The notes under the pieces: generated by a model
What the model saw: the letters and a program-made list of their open reading frames with translations, nothing else
What the model was told of the DNA's origin: nothing
Database searches by the model: none
In this document: piece by piece, positions 57,714 to 64,000 of the stretch
Layout of the letters: the number at the start of each line of letters is the position of its first letter
Position numbering within the stretch: position 1 is the stretch's first letter
Position numbers and translations under genes: made by a program
Assembly: GCF_003344785.1 (NCBI RefSeq)
Contig: NZ_QPMK01000014.1
Coordinates: forward strand, 1-64,000
Reading direction: 5' to 3'
Origin: Thalassococcus profundi
GTDB taxonomy: Bacteria; Pseudomonadota; Alphaproteobacteria; Rhodobacterales; Rhodobacteraceae
Length of the DNA stretch: 64,000 bases

Positions 57714-57953
57714 CCGGCTGACGAAGAGCGCGCAGGCCGCGGTCTGCATCCCGGTCACCATCGAACGTCCGATCACGCCGGCCCGCGCCCCGGCAGCACA
57801 CCTCGCCTCGGTCCCCGCTGGCCCCTGGCACACAACCGTTGTCGCGTGACCGATGGCGCCCCCCCACAGGTGCTCTTGGCCCAACGGCAGGGACCGCCCC
57901 CGGCACGACATTGCCCCCGCGCGCCACGCCGCGCGCCTCGCCCCATGCCCTGC

Positions 57954-58018
57954 TCTTCTCCGGTTTCCAATAACCCTCAGGGGAGTCGCAGCCCCGCTGC
58001 GACGGGGGCAGCGCCCCC
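57954..58018 (+). repeat. Double-hairpin intergenic element, copy 5 (subtype B)
   Basis: Leader CTTCTCCGGTTTCCAATAAC, then CCTCAGGGGA, hairpin 1 GTCGCAGC / GCTGCGAC (57985-58003) and hairpin 2 GGGGGC / GCCCCC (58004-58018). Both stems differ entirely from subtype A but keep pairing. The 377-bp gap 57714-58090 between the VWA and OsmC genes holds nothing else I can support. Confidence 0.88.
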
Positions 58019-58090
58019 AACCTTCGGAACATCCGCACGCACCGCACGTTGGCCTTCCGAGACATGACGCAACAACACAGGAGACACGAC

Positions 58091-58528
58091 ATGATCAACA
58101 AAAAAGGCTCCGCCAAATGGTCTGGTGACCTCAAGTCCGGCACCGGCCACGTCAGCATGGAATCGGGCGCCTTCAAGGACCAGCCCTACGGCTTCAACAC
58201 CCGCTTCGAGGACGGCGCCGGGACCAACCCCGAAGAGATGATCGGCGCTGCCCATGCCAGTTGCTTTTCCATGGCGCTGTCGATGATCCTGGGCCAGCAC
58301 GACGCCACCCCGGACGAAATCGCCACCACCGCCACCGTGTCGATGGACAAGGACGGCGACGGCTTCGCGATCAAGAAGATCCACCTCGACGTCACCGGCA
58401 AGGTGCCCGGCATCGACGAGGCCACGTTCATGGAGGCCGCGAATGCCGCAAAGGAAGGCTGCCCGATCTCCAAGCTGCTGACCGGCGGCTCGGCCGAAAT
58501 CACCATGGACGCCAAATTCGTCTCCTGA
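58091..58528 (+). CDS. OsmC-type peroxiredoxin family protein
   Basis: A 145-residue protein with the two redox cysteines of the OsmC/Ohr superfamily: 'AAHASCFSMALSMILGQHD' and 'AKEGCPISKLLTGGSAEI'. The N-terminus 'KKGSAKWSGDLKSGTGHVSM' is typical of OsmC proper rather than Ohr. It reduces organic hydroperoxides in the cytoplasm using active-site thiols. AGGAGA lies nine bases upstream of ATG 58091. It appears monocistronic, with a hairpin 22 bases after the stop. Confidence 0.94.
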   Translation: MINKKGSAKWSGDLKSGTGHVSMESGAFKDQPYGFNTRFEDGAGTNPEEMIGAAHASCFSMALSMILGQHDATPDEIATTATVSMDKDGDGFAIKKIHLDVTGKVPGIDEATFMEAANAAKEGCPISKLLTGGSAEITMDAKFVS

Positions 58529-58550
58529 TCCGGTCTTTGAACCTACTGCC

Positions 58551-58582
58551 AACGCCCGCGTTCCCGTGACGCGGGCGTTTCG
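58551..58582 (+). terminator. Terminator-like hairpin after osmC
   Basis: AACGCCCGCG and CGCGGGCGTT form a perfect 10-bp stem with a nine-base loop, ending in TT then TCGC. The T-tract is short, so termination may be partial. Confidence 0.65.
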
Positions 58583-58618
58583 CTTGCCAGCGCGTCACGC
58601 CACCCCCATATCTGGACC

Positions 58619-59308
58619 ATGCTGAAGTTCACCCCGATCCTGCTGGCGATCCTCTACGCGGTTGCGATGTATCATTTCTCGGCCCGCCGCACGGCCAGGG
58701 AACTCGATGCCCGCTCGACCGAACTCGCCGATCCCGGCCTGAAGAAACTCACCGACCGCATGGCCAAGGCGCTCGACCTCGACCGCATCCGCGTCAACAT
58801 CTACGAGATCGACCCGGTGAACGGCCTCGCGGCCCCCGACGGCCGGATCTTCATCACCCGCGGCTTCTACCGAAAGTACCAGCAGGGCGAGGTCACTGGC
58901 GAGGAGCTGGCCAGCGTCATCGCCCACGAACTGGGCCACGTCGCCCTGGGCCATTCGCGCCGCCGCATGATCGACTTTTCCGGGCAGAACGCCCTGCGCA
59001 CGGCGCTTGCCATGGTGCTGTCGCGGTTTCTGCCCGGCATCGGGCCGTTCATCGCCAATGCGCTCATGTCCCTGCTCGCCGCCCGGTTGTCACGCGGCGA
59101 CGAATACGAGGCGGATGCCTATGCCGCTGCCCTCCTGCACAAGTCCGGCATCGGGGTCGAGGCGCAGAAGTCGCTCTTCCGCAAGCTCGAGGCGCTGACC
59201 CAGGGGCGCGGCGGCGCGGTGCCGGCCTGGTTGATGAGCCATCCAAAGACCGAAGAGCGCATCGCAGCACTCGACAAGCTCGAATCGCGCTGGACCCCGG
59301 CGGAATAG
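58619..59308 (+). CDS. M48-family zinc metallopeptidase, membrane-anchored
   Basis: A 229-residue protein with one N-terminal membrane helix (MLKFTPILLAILYAVAMYHF) and the zinc motif His103-Glu-Leu-Gly-His107 in 'VIAHELGHVALGHSRRRM'. The third ligand is expected in 'SRGDEYEADAYAAALL' (Glu162 or Glu164). A second hydrophobic stretch (~130-150) may also contact the membrane. HtpX-type and related M48 enzymes degrade misfolded membrane proteins; this shorter form is common in Rhodobacterales, with unknown substrate. It converges on the alkylation-repair-like gene 50 bases away. Confidence 0.92.
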   Translation: MLKFTPILLAILYAVAMYHFSARRTARELDARSTELADPGLKKLTDRMAKALDLDRIRVNIYEIDPVNGLAAPDGRIFITRGFYRKYQQGEVTGEELASVIAHELGHVALGHSRRRMIDFSGQNALRTALAMVLSRFLPGIGPFIANALMSLLAARLSRGDEYEADAYAAALLHKSGIGVEAQKSLFRKLEALTQGRGGAVPAWLMSHPKTEERIAALDKLESRWTPAE

Positions 59309-59357
59309 CGCGGCGGCCTCGGCCGGGCGTAGGGTGGGTTTTCAACCCACCGCACCT

Positions 59358-60506
59358 TCATCCCGGCAGAAGATCGAACGCCGCCTCCGCGCGATCCACC
59401 CCGTTGACCTGCACCACGACCGCATGCGGCCCGGGATGCAGGGTGAAGGTCGTGGCATTGCCCCGAAGAACATGCCGCTTGCGCAACGCCGCGCGCTCCC
59501 CGGCCCGCAACGCCACGGCCTTGAGCTTGAACACCTTCTCCGCCGTCTTGCCACCGGGCCGTGCAAACCGCAGGCGGTAATCGACAAGCGCGCGGCAGTC
59601 CTCCGCCGCCTCGAGCATCACGTCGAACACCAACGCGTCGCCGATCGCGACCCGAGCCGCCGCCAGATTCAGCGCCACACTGACCTCCGCCTCGGGCCGA
59701 TACCCCAGAAGCGCGAGCGCTCCCGCCTCGCCGCGCTTCACCGCCGTGCGCAAGGCGTGCCGGGTGATCCAGCCCATCTCGCCCGGCTGCTGACGACCCG
59801 AAGCGGCCCAGGCACGCAGCCGCGCCACCACGGTGTCCGGCGCCACCTTGGACAGATCGTTCAAGTGGTTCGCCACCGACCGCGTCACATAGCGCGTCGG
59901 ATCCGAATGCAGCCGGTCGAGGAACCGCAACGCCACCATCGGATCCAGCGTGATGTTCGCCGCCCAGGGCAGCCGTGGCCGCGTACCCTCGCTCACCAGC
60001 CGCCGCACGTGATAATTCTCGTCCTCCGCCCAGAGATCGAGCCGCGCCAGCGTCTCCTCGGGCCAGCGGTTGAGAAAGGGACGGATGTAGAACTCCATGG
60101 AAAACCGACGCGTCGCCGCATGCAGCAGATCGAGCGCGCGCTCGCGATGCGCCTCCAGCCCGTGCCGCACCGCCAGGATGCCCGGCACCGCATGAATGAA
60201 CCGCCCGAAATCCCCGTCGCTCCGCACCGGGTCCAGCGGCGCGGGCATCGCCGCCTCCAGCGCCTCGGCCATGGCGGGAAAGTCCCGCGGCAACTGCGCC
60301 TCGACACAGCTGGCGATCCAGTCCAGCCGCTCGAGCAACCCGCGGCCCTCGAGACCCGCTACCGCCTCGGCATGAAAGCGCGCCGCGTCGAACCCCGGCA
60401 GACGGCCGTACTCGCCCGCCAGGTCGCCCAGAGTCTCCGCATTGAAAAGCTGATCCGCCAGGGAAACCCCCGCGCCCCCGCCCGCTCCGTCCGGTCCTCG
60501 CGCCAC
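59358..60506 (-). CDS. DNA alkylation repair / HEAT-repeat type protein
   Basis: A protein of up to 382 residues. Homology-like sequence begins at 'LADQLFNAETLGDLAGEYGR', where no ATG exists; GTG 60506 is the best upstream start, with AGAAGGG before it, but it adds 16 Gly/Ala-rich residues, so the true start is uncertain. The body is helical repeats with 'FSMEFYIRPFLNRWPEETLA', 'NYHVRRLVSEGTRPRLPWA' and 'YVTRSVANHLNDLSKVAPDT', which resemble AlkD/AlkC-type DNA glycosylases. A C-terminal ~60-residue beta-rich part follows ('HVLRGNATTFTLHPGPHAVV'). A role in alkylated-base removal is a family inference. Confidence 0.78.
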   Translation of the reverse strand: MARGPDGAGGGAGVSLADQLFNAETLGDLAGEYGRLPGFDAARFHAEAVAGLEGRGLLERLDWIASCVEAQLPRDFPAMAEALEAAMPAPLDPVRSDGDFGRFIHAVPGILAVRHGLEAHRERALDLLHAATRRFSMEFYIRPFLNRWPEETLARLDLWAEDENYHVRRLVSEGTRPRLPWAANITLDPMVALRFLDRLHSDPTRYVTRSVANHLNDLSKVAPDTVVARLRAWAASGRQQPGEMGWITRHALRTAVKRGEAGALALLGYRPEAEVSVALNLAAARVAIGDALVFDVMLEAAEDCRALVDYRLRFARPGGKTAEKVFKLKAVALRAGERAALRKRHVLRGNATTFTLHPGPHAVVVQVNGVDRAEAAFDLLPG

Positions 60507-60511
60507 GCCTT

Positions 60512-60576
60512 GCCCTTCTCCGGTTTTCAATACCCCTCGGGGGAGTCCGCCTGCGGCGGACGGGGGCAGAGCCCCC
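60512..60576 (+). repeat. Double-hairpin intergenic element, copy 6 (subtype B)
   Basis: Leader CCCTTCTCCGGTTTTCAATA, then CCCCTCGGGGGA, hairpin 1 GTCCGCC / GGCGGAC (60545-60561) and hairpin 2 GGGGGC / GCCCCC (60562-60576). Here the element lies antisense to both flanking genes, between the SDR stop and the alkylation-repair-like start, unlike the other five copies. Confidence 0.88.
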
Positions 60577-60589
60577 CGCACCGCCCGCC

Positions 60590-61369
60590 TCAGAGCGTGG
60601 CGTTGATGCCGCCGCCGTCCAGCAGGATGTTCTGACCGACGATGAACCCCGCATGCTGCGAACAGAGATAGGCACACATGGCGCCGAATTCCTCTGCCGT
60701 GCCGTAGCGCCGCGCCGGGATCGTTGCCGCCCGCCGCGCCCGCGCCTCTTCGAGAGAGATGCCCTCGGACTTGGACACGCCCCCGTCCAGGGCATCGGCG
60801 CGGTCGGTGGCGTGGATGCCGGGCAGCAGGTTGTTGACGATCACCCCCATCGGCGCCACCTGCCGCGCGGTGCCCGCGACATAGCCGGTGAGACCGGTGC
60901 GCGCGGCATTGGACAGGCCCAGCTGTGCGATCGGCGCCTTCACCGATTGCGAGGTGATGTTGACCACCCGGCCCCAGCCACGCTCGGCCATGCCGGGCAT
61001 CAGCGCGGTCATCAGCGCGATGGGCGTGAGCATGTTGGCATCCAGTGCGGCGATGAAATCGTCGCGGTCCCAGTCCGACCACAACCCCGGCGGCGGTCCG
61101 CCCGCGTTGGTCACGAGGATGTCCACGTCACCCGCCGCGGCCAGTACCTCGGCCCGGCCCGACTCGGAGGTGATGTCGGCGGCCACCGCCGTCGCCTCGA
61201 CGCCGTATCGCGACCGAATCGCCTCTGCCGTGGCCTTCAGGGCCTCGGCCCCGCGGGCGTTCAGCACCAGCGACACCCCCGCTTCGGCCAATGCCTCGGC
61301 GCAGCCGCGGCCCAGCCCCTTGCTCGATGCGCAGACCAGTGCGCGCTTGCCCTTGATGCCCAGATCCAT
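60590..61369 (-). CDS. Short-chain dehydrogenase/reductase
   Basis: A 259-residue SDR. ATG 61369 is preferred over 61375 because AAGGGG then sits six bases upstream. The cofactor motif is 'ALVCASSKGLGRGCAEALAE' (S-S-K-G-L-G in place of T-G-x3-G-x-G). 'DILVTNAGGPPPG' is the NAG element, and the C-terminus has 'FIVGQNILLDGGG'. The catalytic Tyr-x3-Lys is not in its usual form: the region reads 'NAARTGLTGYVAGTARQVAP', with no Lys four residues after Tyr, so activity may be atypical. The substrate is unknown. Confidence 0.88.
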   Translation of the reverse strand: MDLGIKGKRALVCASSKGLGRGCAEALAEAGVSLVLNARGAEALKATAEAIRSRYGVEATAVAADITSESGRAEVLAAAGDVDILVTNAGGPPPGLWSDWDRDDFIAALDANMLTPIALMTALMPGMAERGWGRVVNITSQSVKAPIAQLGLSNAARTGLTGYVAGTARQVAPMGVIVNNLLPGIHATDRADALDGGVSKSEGISLEEARARRAATIPARRYGTAEEFGAMCAYLCSQHAGFIVGQNILLDGGGINATL

Positions 61370-61498
61370 TGCCATCCCCTTGTTCCGGCGTGCCGGAAAA
61401 ACACCCGGCTGACGGCCAGTTGATGACACAATCGCGCCGCATAGACTAGGCAAGACCGTGAATATGGCCCATCCTCGGGCCACTCGAAAAGTGGTGTC

Positions 61499-62515
61499 AT
61501 GTCCGCATTCCAATCCCATCGCCCGGCCCAGAGCATCGGCGTCTACCGCGCCGAACATCTGCGCGTGATCAGCGGCGCCAACCTGGGCGACCCGGTGAGC
61601 ATTGCCGAGGAGATGATGCTCGACGACATCTATCGTCTGTCCCCGGTCGCATCGCAGATACGGCTGAGCCTGATTGCCCGCGCCGAACCGCCCTTCAGGG
61701 TGGCAAGCGACACCGAGGCGGGCACACCCGGTGCCAATCTCTATCTCGACTGCTGCATCACGTTGATGACCGGCGCCGGCCAGACCACCGAAGCGCTGGT
61801 GATCGTGGAAACCGATGCCGAGGGCGGCATCAGCGGCACCTTCCTTCTGCCGCTGGCGCCGCTGGACGCGCAGACGGATTACGCGCTGGTGGGCATCAGC
61901 CCCGACACGGCGCTGCAGAAATTCGCTCAGGTGGCCTGCGTGTCCTTCACCCGCGGGACCGCCATCACCCTGGCCTCGGGCGAACAGCGCCGGGTCGAGG
62001 ATCTGACGGTCGGCGACCGCGTGCTGACCCGCGACGACGGCCCGCAGCCGATCCGCTGGATCGGCCATACCACCACCCGCGCGGTCGGCGCCTTCGCCCC
62101 GATCCGCATCCGCGCCGGCACGCTGCACAACGTCAACGACCTCGTGGTCAGCCCCGACCACCGGCTCTTCATCTACCAGCGCACCGACCGGCTGGGCGCG
62201 GGCCGGCCCGAGCTGCTGGTCAAGGCGCGGCATCTGATCAACGGCGACACCGTGGTGCGGCAATCGGGCGGCTTCGTCGATTATTTCCAGATGCTCTTCG
62301 ATCACCACCAGATCATCTACGCCGAGGGCATCGCGGCGGAATCGATGCTGGTCGACACCCGCACCCGCGCCGCGCTGCCGGAAGAGGTGAACGCCCGGCT
62401 CGAGACGCTGATCCCCGGCCACCGCGCCAGCGGACACCGCGAGATCGAGGTGCAGGAATCGCTCTTGCGCCGGCCCGACGCCGCCGATCTTCTGCGCAAA
62501 TCCTCCGGCGGTTGA
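61499..62515 (+). CDS. Hint (hedgehog/intein) domain protein
   Basis: A 338-residue protein with no evident signal peptide. The Hint domain spans ~147-290. The nucleophile Cys is in 'VACVSFTRGTAITLASGEQR', with 'RVEDLTVGDRVLTRDDGPQP' and 'VSPDHRLFIYQ' as family blocks. The N-terminal ~145 residues are beta-rich and unassigned. Unlike true inteins there is no C-terminal Asn/extein junction; roseobacters carry many such proteins, possibly self-cleaving surface proteins. It is flanked by a convergent aspartate dehydrogenase gene. Confidence 0.88.
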   Translation: MSAFQSHRPAQSIGVYRAEHLRVISGANLGDPVSIAEEMMLDDIYRLSPVASQIRLSLIARAEPPFRVASDTEAGTPGANLYLDCCITLMTGAGQTTEALVIVETDAEGGISGTFLLPLAPLDAQTDYALVGISPDTALQKFAQVACVSFTRGTAITLASGEQRRVEDLTVGDRVLTRDDGPQPIRWIGHTTTRAVGAFAPIRIRAGTLHNVNDLVVSPDHRLFIYQRTDRLGAGRPELLVKARHLINGDTVVRQSGGFVDYFQMLFDHHQIIYAEGIAAESMLVDTRTRAALPEEVNARLETLIPGHRASGHREIEVQESLLRRPDAADLLRKSSGG

Positions 62516-62627
62516 GGCCACAGCCTGACGCTGCTCGCGTTAGGTCTGAAGCAATAAGCGCTGCGTGAAATCAAGTATTTCACAGCGACAAGAGATGCAT
62601 CTCGCTTCAGGGCAAACGCAAATCGCC

Positions 62628-63413
62628 CTAGAACCGCATCACGTCCCGACGGTCCAGCACCGCGCGCACGGCACTCATCGCAGCCAGAGCCGAAGATCGC
62701 GGATTGCCCTCCAGCGCCTGCCCCTCGATGCGAAACGACAACTCGCCAAAGGCGCCCTTGGCGTGGATTTCATGGATATTCGCGGTGGCCTCCGGGTCGG
62801 CGATCAGCGTGACCGCCGTGGCATCGAACCCGATGCCCGCAAGCGCGACAGCCGCCGCGACATTGGCATTCTTTGGATAAAGCCGCGCCGCATCACGGGC
62901 GGAGCCGTCGAAATGCACCGCCGCCCTGCCGTCCAGCGCCCCGAGGTCCAGAACCTTTTCGGCAGGCGATCCGACCCACCCCTGCGGCGGCTTGCGACCG
63001 ACATAGGTGACGCTGTCGAGCCCGCCAATCGCCGCCGCGCGCAGGGCATCCAGACCGCCGATGGCGCCGCTGCAAAGATGCAGAACGCCCCCGCCTTCCC
63101 GTGCGGCCTGCGTGAGCCGCGCGTGCAGGTCGGCATCAGCCAGCGCCCCCAGCGACAAGGTCACCAAGGGCAGCCCGTTGCCGAGGATCGCCAGGCCATG
63201 TGCAGACAGACCGCCGTGCCCGGCGCAATCGACCACCACGTCCGGCCTCGCGTCCCCGATCCCGGTCGCGACCGGGACGTCACCGAAAACCGATGCCGCC
63301 GCGTCTTCGCGCCCGGCCCGCGCGAGGATCATCGACAGCTGCGCCCCCTCGGACTCCAGCGCCCGCCCGACGTAAGCGGCAATCGCGCCGTATCCGATGA
63401 TCGCGACCTGCAT
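62628..63413 (-). CDS. nadX: L-aspartate dehydrogenase
   Basis: A 261-residue NAD(P)-dependent enzyme oxidising L-aspartate to iminoaspartate/oxaloacetate. The Rossmann motif is 'MQVAIIGYGAIAAYVGRALE', and the DUF108-type catalytic part has 'CSGAIGGLDALRAAAIGGLD', 'YPKNANVAAAVALAGIGFDA' and 'NIHEIHAKGAFGELSFRIEG'. Length fits the family (~265). It can feed NAD synthesis or aspartate catabolism; no nad genes are adjacent. Assignment of the gene symbol is by family. Confidence 0.9.
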   Translation of the reverse strand: MQVAIIGYGAIAAYVGRALESEGAQLSMILARAGREDAAASVFGDVPVATGIGDARPDVVVDCAGHGGLSAHGLAILGNGLPLVTLSLGALADADLHARLTQAAREGGGVLHLCSGAIGGLDALRAAAIGGLDSVTYVGRKPPQGWVGSPAEKVLDLGALDGRAAVHFDGSARDAARLYPKNANVAAAVALAGIGFDATAVTLIADPEATANIHEIHAKGAFGELSFRIEGQALEGNPRSSALAAMSAVRAVLDRRDVMRF

Positions 63414-63453
63414 GACTCTCCCCCGCGGCACAGACCTGCAGTATCGGCCGGCA

Positions 63454-63708
63454 TCAGTGGTTGCGCAATGCGGCGATCAACGCGTCCTTGTCCATGTCCG
63501 ACCGGCCCTCGATCTCCAGTTCCTGCGCCCGCTCATAGAGTTCGTCCTTGGTCCACTCCTCATAGGGTGGCGCCTTGCCGCCCTTCCTGGAGGGTTTCAT
63601 CCGGTCGTTGGCCTGCGCATTGGCGATGCGCGCCGCCTATTCCTTGCTGGCGCCCTGATCGCGCAGCGCCTGGTAGGTGTCTTCATCCTTGATCGACGGA
63701 TTCGGCAT
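63454..63708 (-). pseudogene. DUF7218/Rho-termination-like small protein interrupted by an amber codon
   Basis: From ATG 63708, with GGAG six bases upstream, the frame encodes MPNPSIKDEDTYQALRDQGA, then SKE. It then meets TAG (63639-63637) and continues as AARIANAQANDRMKPSRKGG and onward to ALRNH-stop (TGA 63456-63454). Relatives read 'SKEKAARIANA', so a single AAG-to-TAG change explains the stop. The remainder of the 84-codon frame is intact ('APPYEEWTKDELYERAQELE'). It is probably a recent pseudogene or a sequencing error; re-initiation at the internal Met is possible. Confidence 0.75.
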
Positions 63709-63836
63709 GTCGTGCTCCATTTCGGCTGTTGGGTAGCTGCGCTGACAACCCCCGACCGCATGCTTGCGTTCCGAAATCGGGAACCGTTCCGGCGCCGGTC
63801 GCGTTCAAAATGCATGCCAAAGTGAAAGGTTTCCTC

Positions 63837-64000
63837 ATGCGCGCTGTCCTCGCCGGTCTCGGTCCCGTCTCGTTTAGTCTTGCCATTGCACTGGGGACCG
63901 CCGCGTCGGCGCAGAGTACGCAGGTCGGAGATACCGGGGATCAGAGTACGGAAGCGCAGGACATGGGAGACCGGAGCTCGGGGGGATCGGAGGACAGGAT
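63837..64000 (+). CDS. Exported hypothetical protein, N-terminal part (cut by window edge)
   Basis: The frame from ATG 63837, six bases after AAAGG, is open to the window end (54 codons). It begins with a Sec leader (MRAVLAGLGPVSFSLAIALG, then TAASAQ) and continues as a Ser/Thr/Gln/Gly/Asp-rich segment (STQVGDTGDQSTEAQDMGDR). An in-frame ATG at 63810 lacks a ribosome site. No domain is visible in the portion seen. Confidence 0.65.
   Translation, partial: MRAVLAGLGPVSFSLAIALGTAASAQSTQVGDTGDQSTEAQDMGDRSSGGSEDR

Noticed and set aside
60507-61082. Upstream extension of the alkylation-repair-like frame
   Set aside because: It runs antisense-frame through the SDR gene and across a repeat; the homologous sequence begins only near 60463.

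Overview
The window is GC-rich alphaproteobacterial DNA, most likely from a marine Rhodobacteraceae (Roseobacter group) chromosome. The evidence is the gene content: the DUF3305/DUF3306/TorD formate dehydrogenase cluster, the glpRDSTPQUV glycerol ABC cluster, the cysG-DUF2849-cysI-cysH-DUF934-fpr sulfur cluster, DUF6494/DUF6505/DUF4444 genes beside mrp, a one-cysteine DksA, and Hint-domain and DUF2927 proteins. I see no rRNA, tRNA, CRISPR array, IS element or prophage. All assignments come from reading the sequence; nothing was searched.

Layout. 1-7212: a poorly characterised locus with an edge-truncated gene, a subtilisin-like protease without a visible signal peptide, a Tat-exported serine hydrolase, a PAP2/vanadium-haloperoxidase-type enzyme with 13 Gly-Ser-Gln repeats, and a SARP/BTAD-type regulator. 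7679-10986: a periplasmic cytochrome c, then the mrp (Fe-S carrier) operon. 11384-22147: a periplasmic formate dehydrogenase cluster with maturation factors and a WD40-cytochrome c fusion that may take the electrons. 22194-34424: glycerol uptake and catabolism (iron-type alcohol dehydrogenase, glpK, glpV, glpU, an SH3-type protein, glpQ, glpP, glpT, glpS, glpD, and divergent glpR). 34435-40732: a DUF1028 protein and a peptide-type ABC transporter with a permease-ATPase fusion. 40795-46917: an Lrp regulator divergent from an assimilatory sulfur operon. 46993-52758: an Ala-rich coiled-coil protein, infC with a non-AUG start, molybdopterin-binding/XdhC maturation genes, a flavin monooxygenase and dksA. 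52938-57713: MoxR ATPase and CoxE-type VWA protein flanking GNAT, DUF2927 and a tiny membrane protein. 58091-64000: OsmC, M48 protease, an alkylation-repair-like protein, an SDR, a Hint protein, aspartate dehydrogenase, an amber-interrupted small gene and an edge-truncated exported protein.

The most unusual signals lie outside ordinary genes. (i) Two 134-144 bp elements with ~19-24 bp terminal inverted repeats sit at two junctions of the glycerol operon. Both are open on the coding strand and joined to neighbours by TGATG/TAATG overlaps; one forms the N-terminus of an exported SH3 protein. (ii) Six intergenic copies of a ~65-73 bp element share a conserved leader followed by two hairpins whose stems differ in sequence but keep pairing. 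(iii) Paired perfect palindromes flank the peptide-transporter genes. (iv) The two glycerol ABC ATPases have complementary loss of catalytic motifs, implying one working ATP site. (v) infC appears to start at AUA or AUU.
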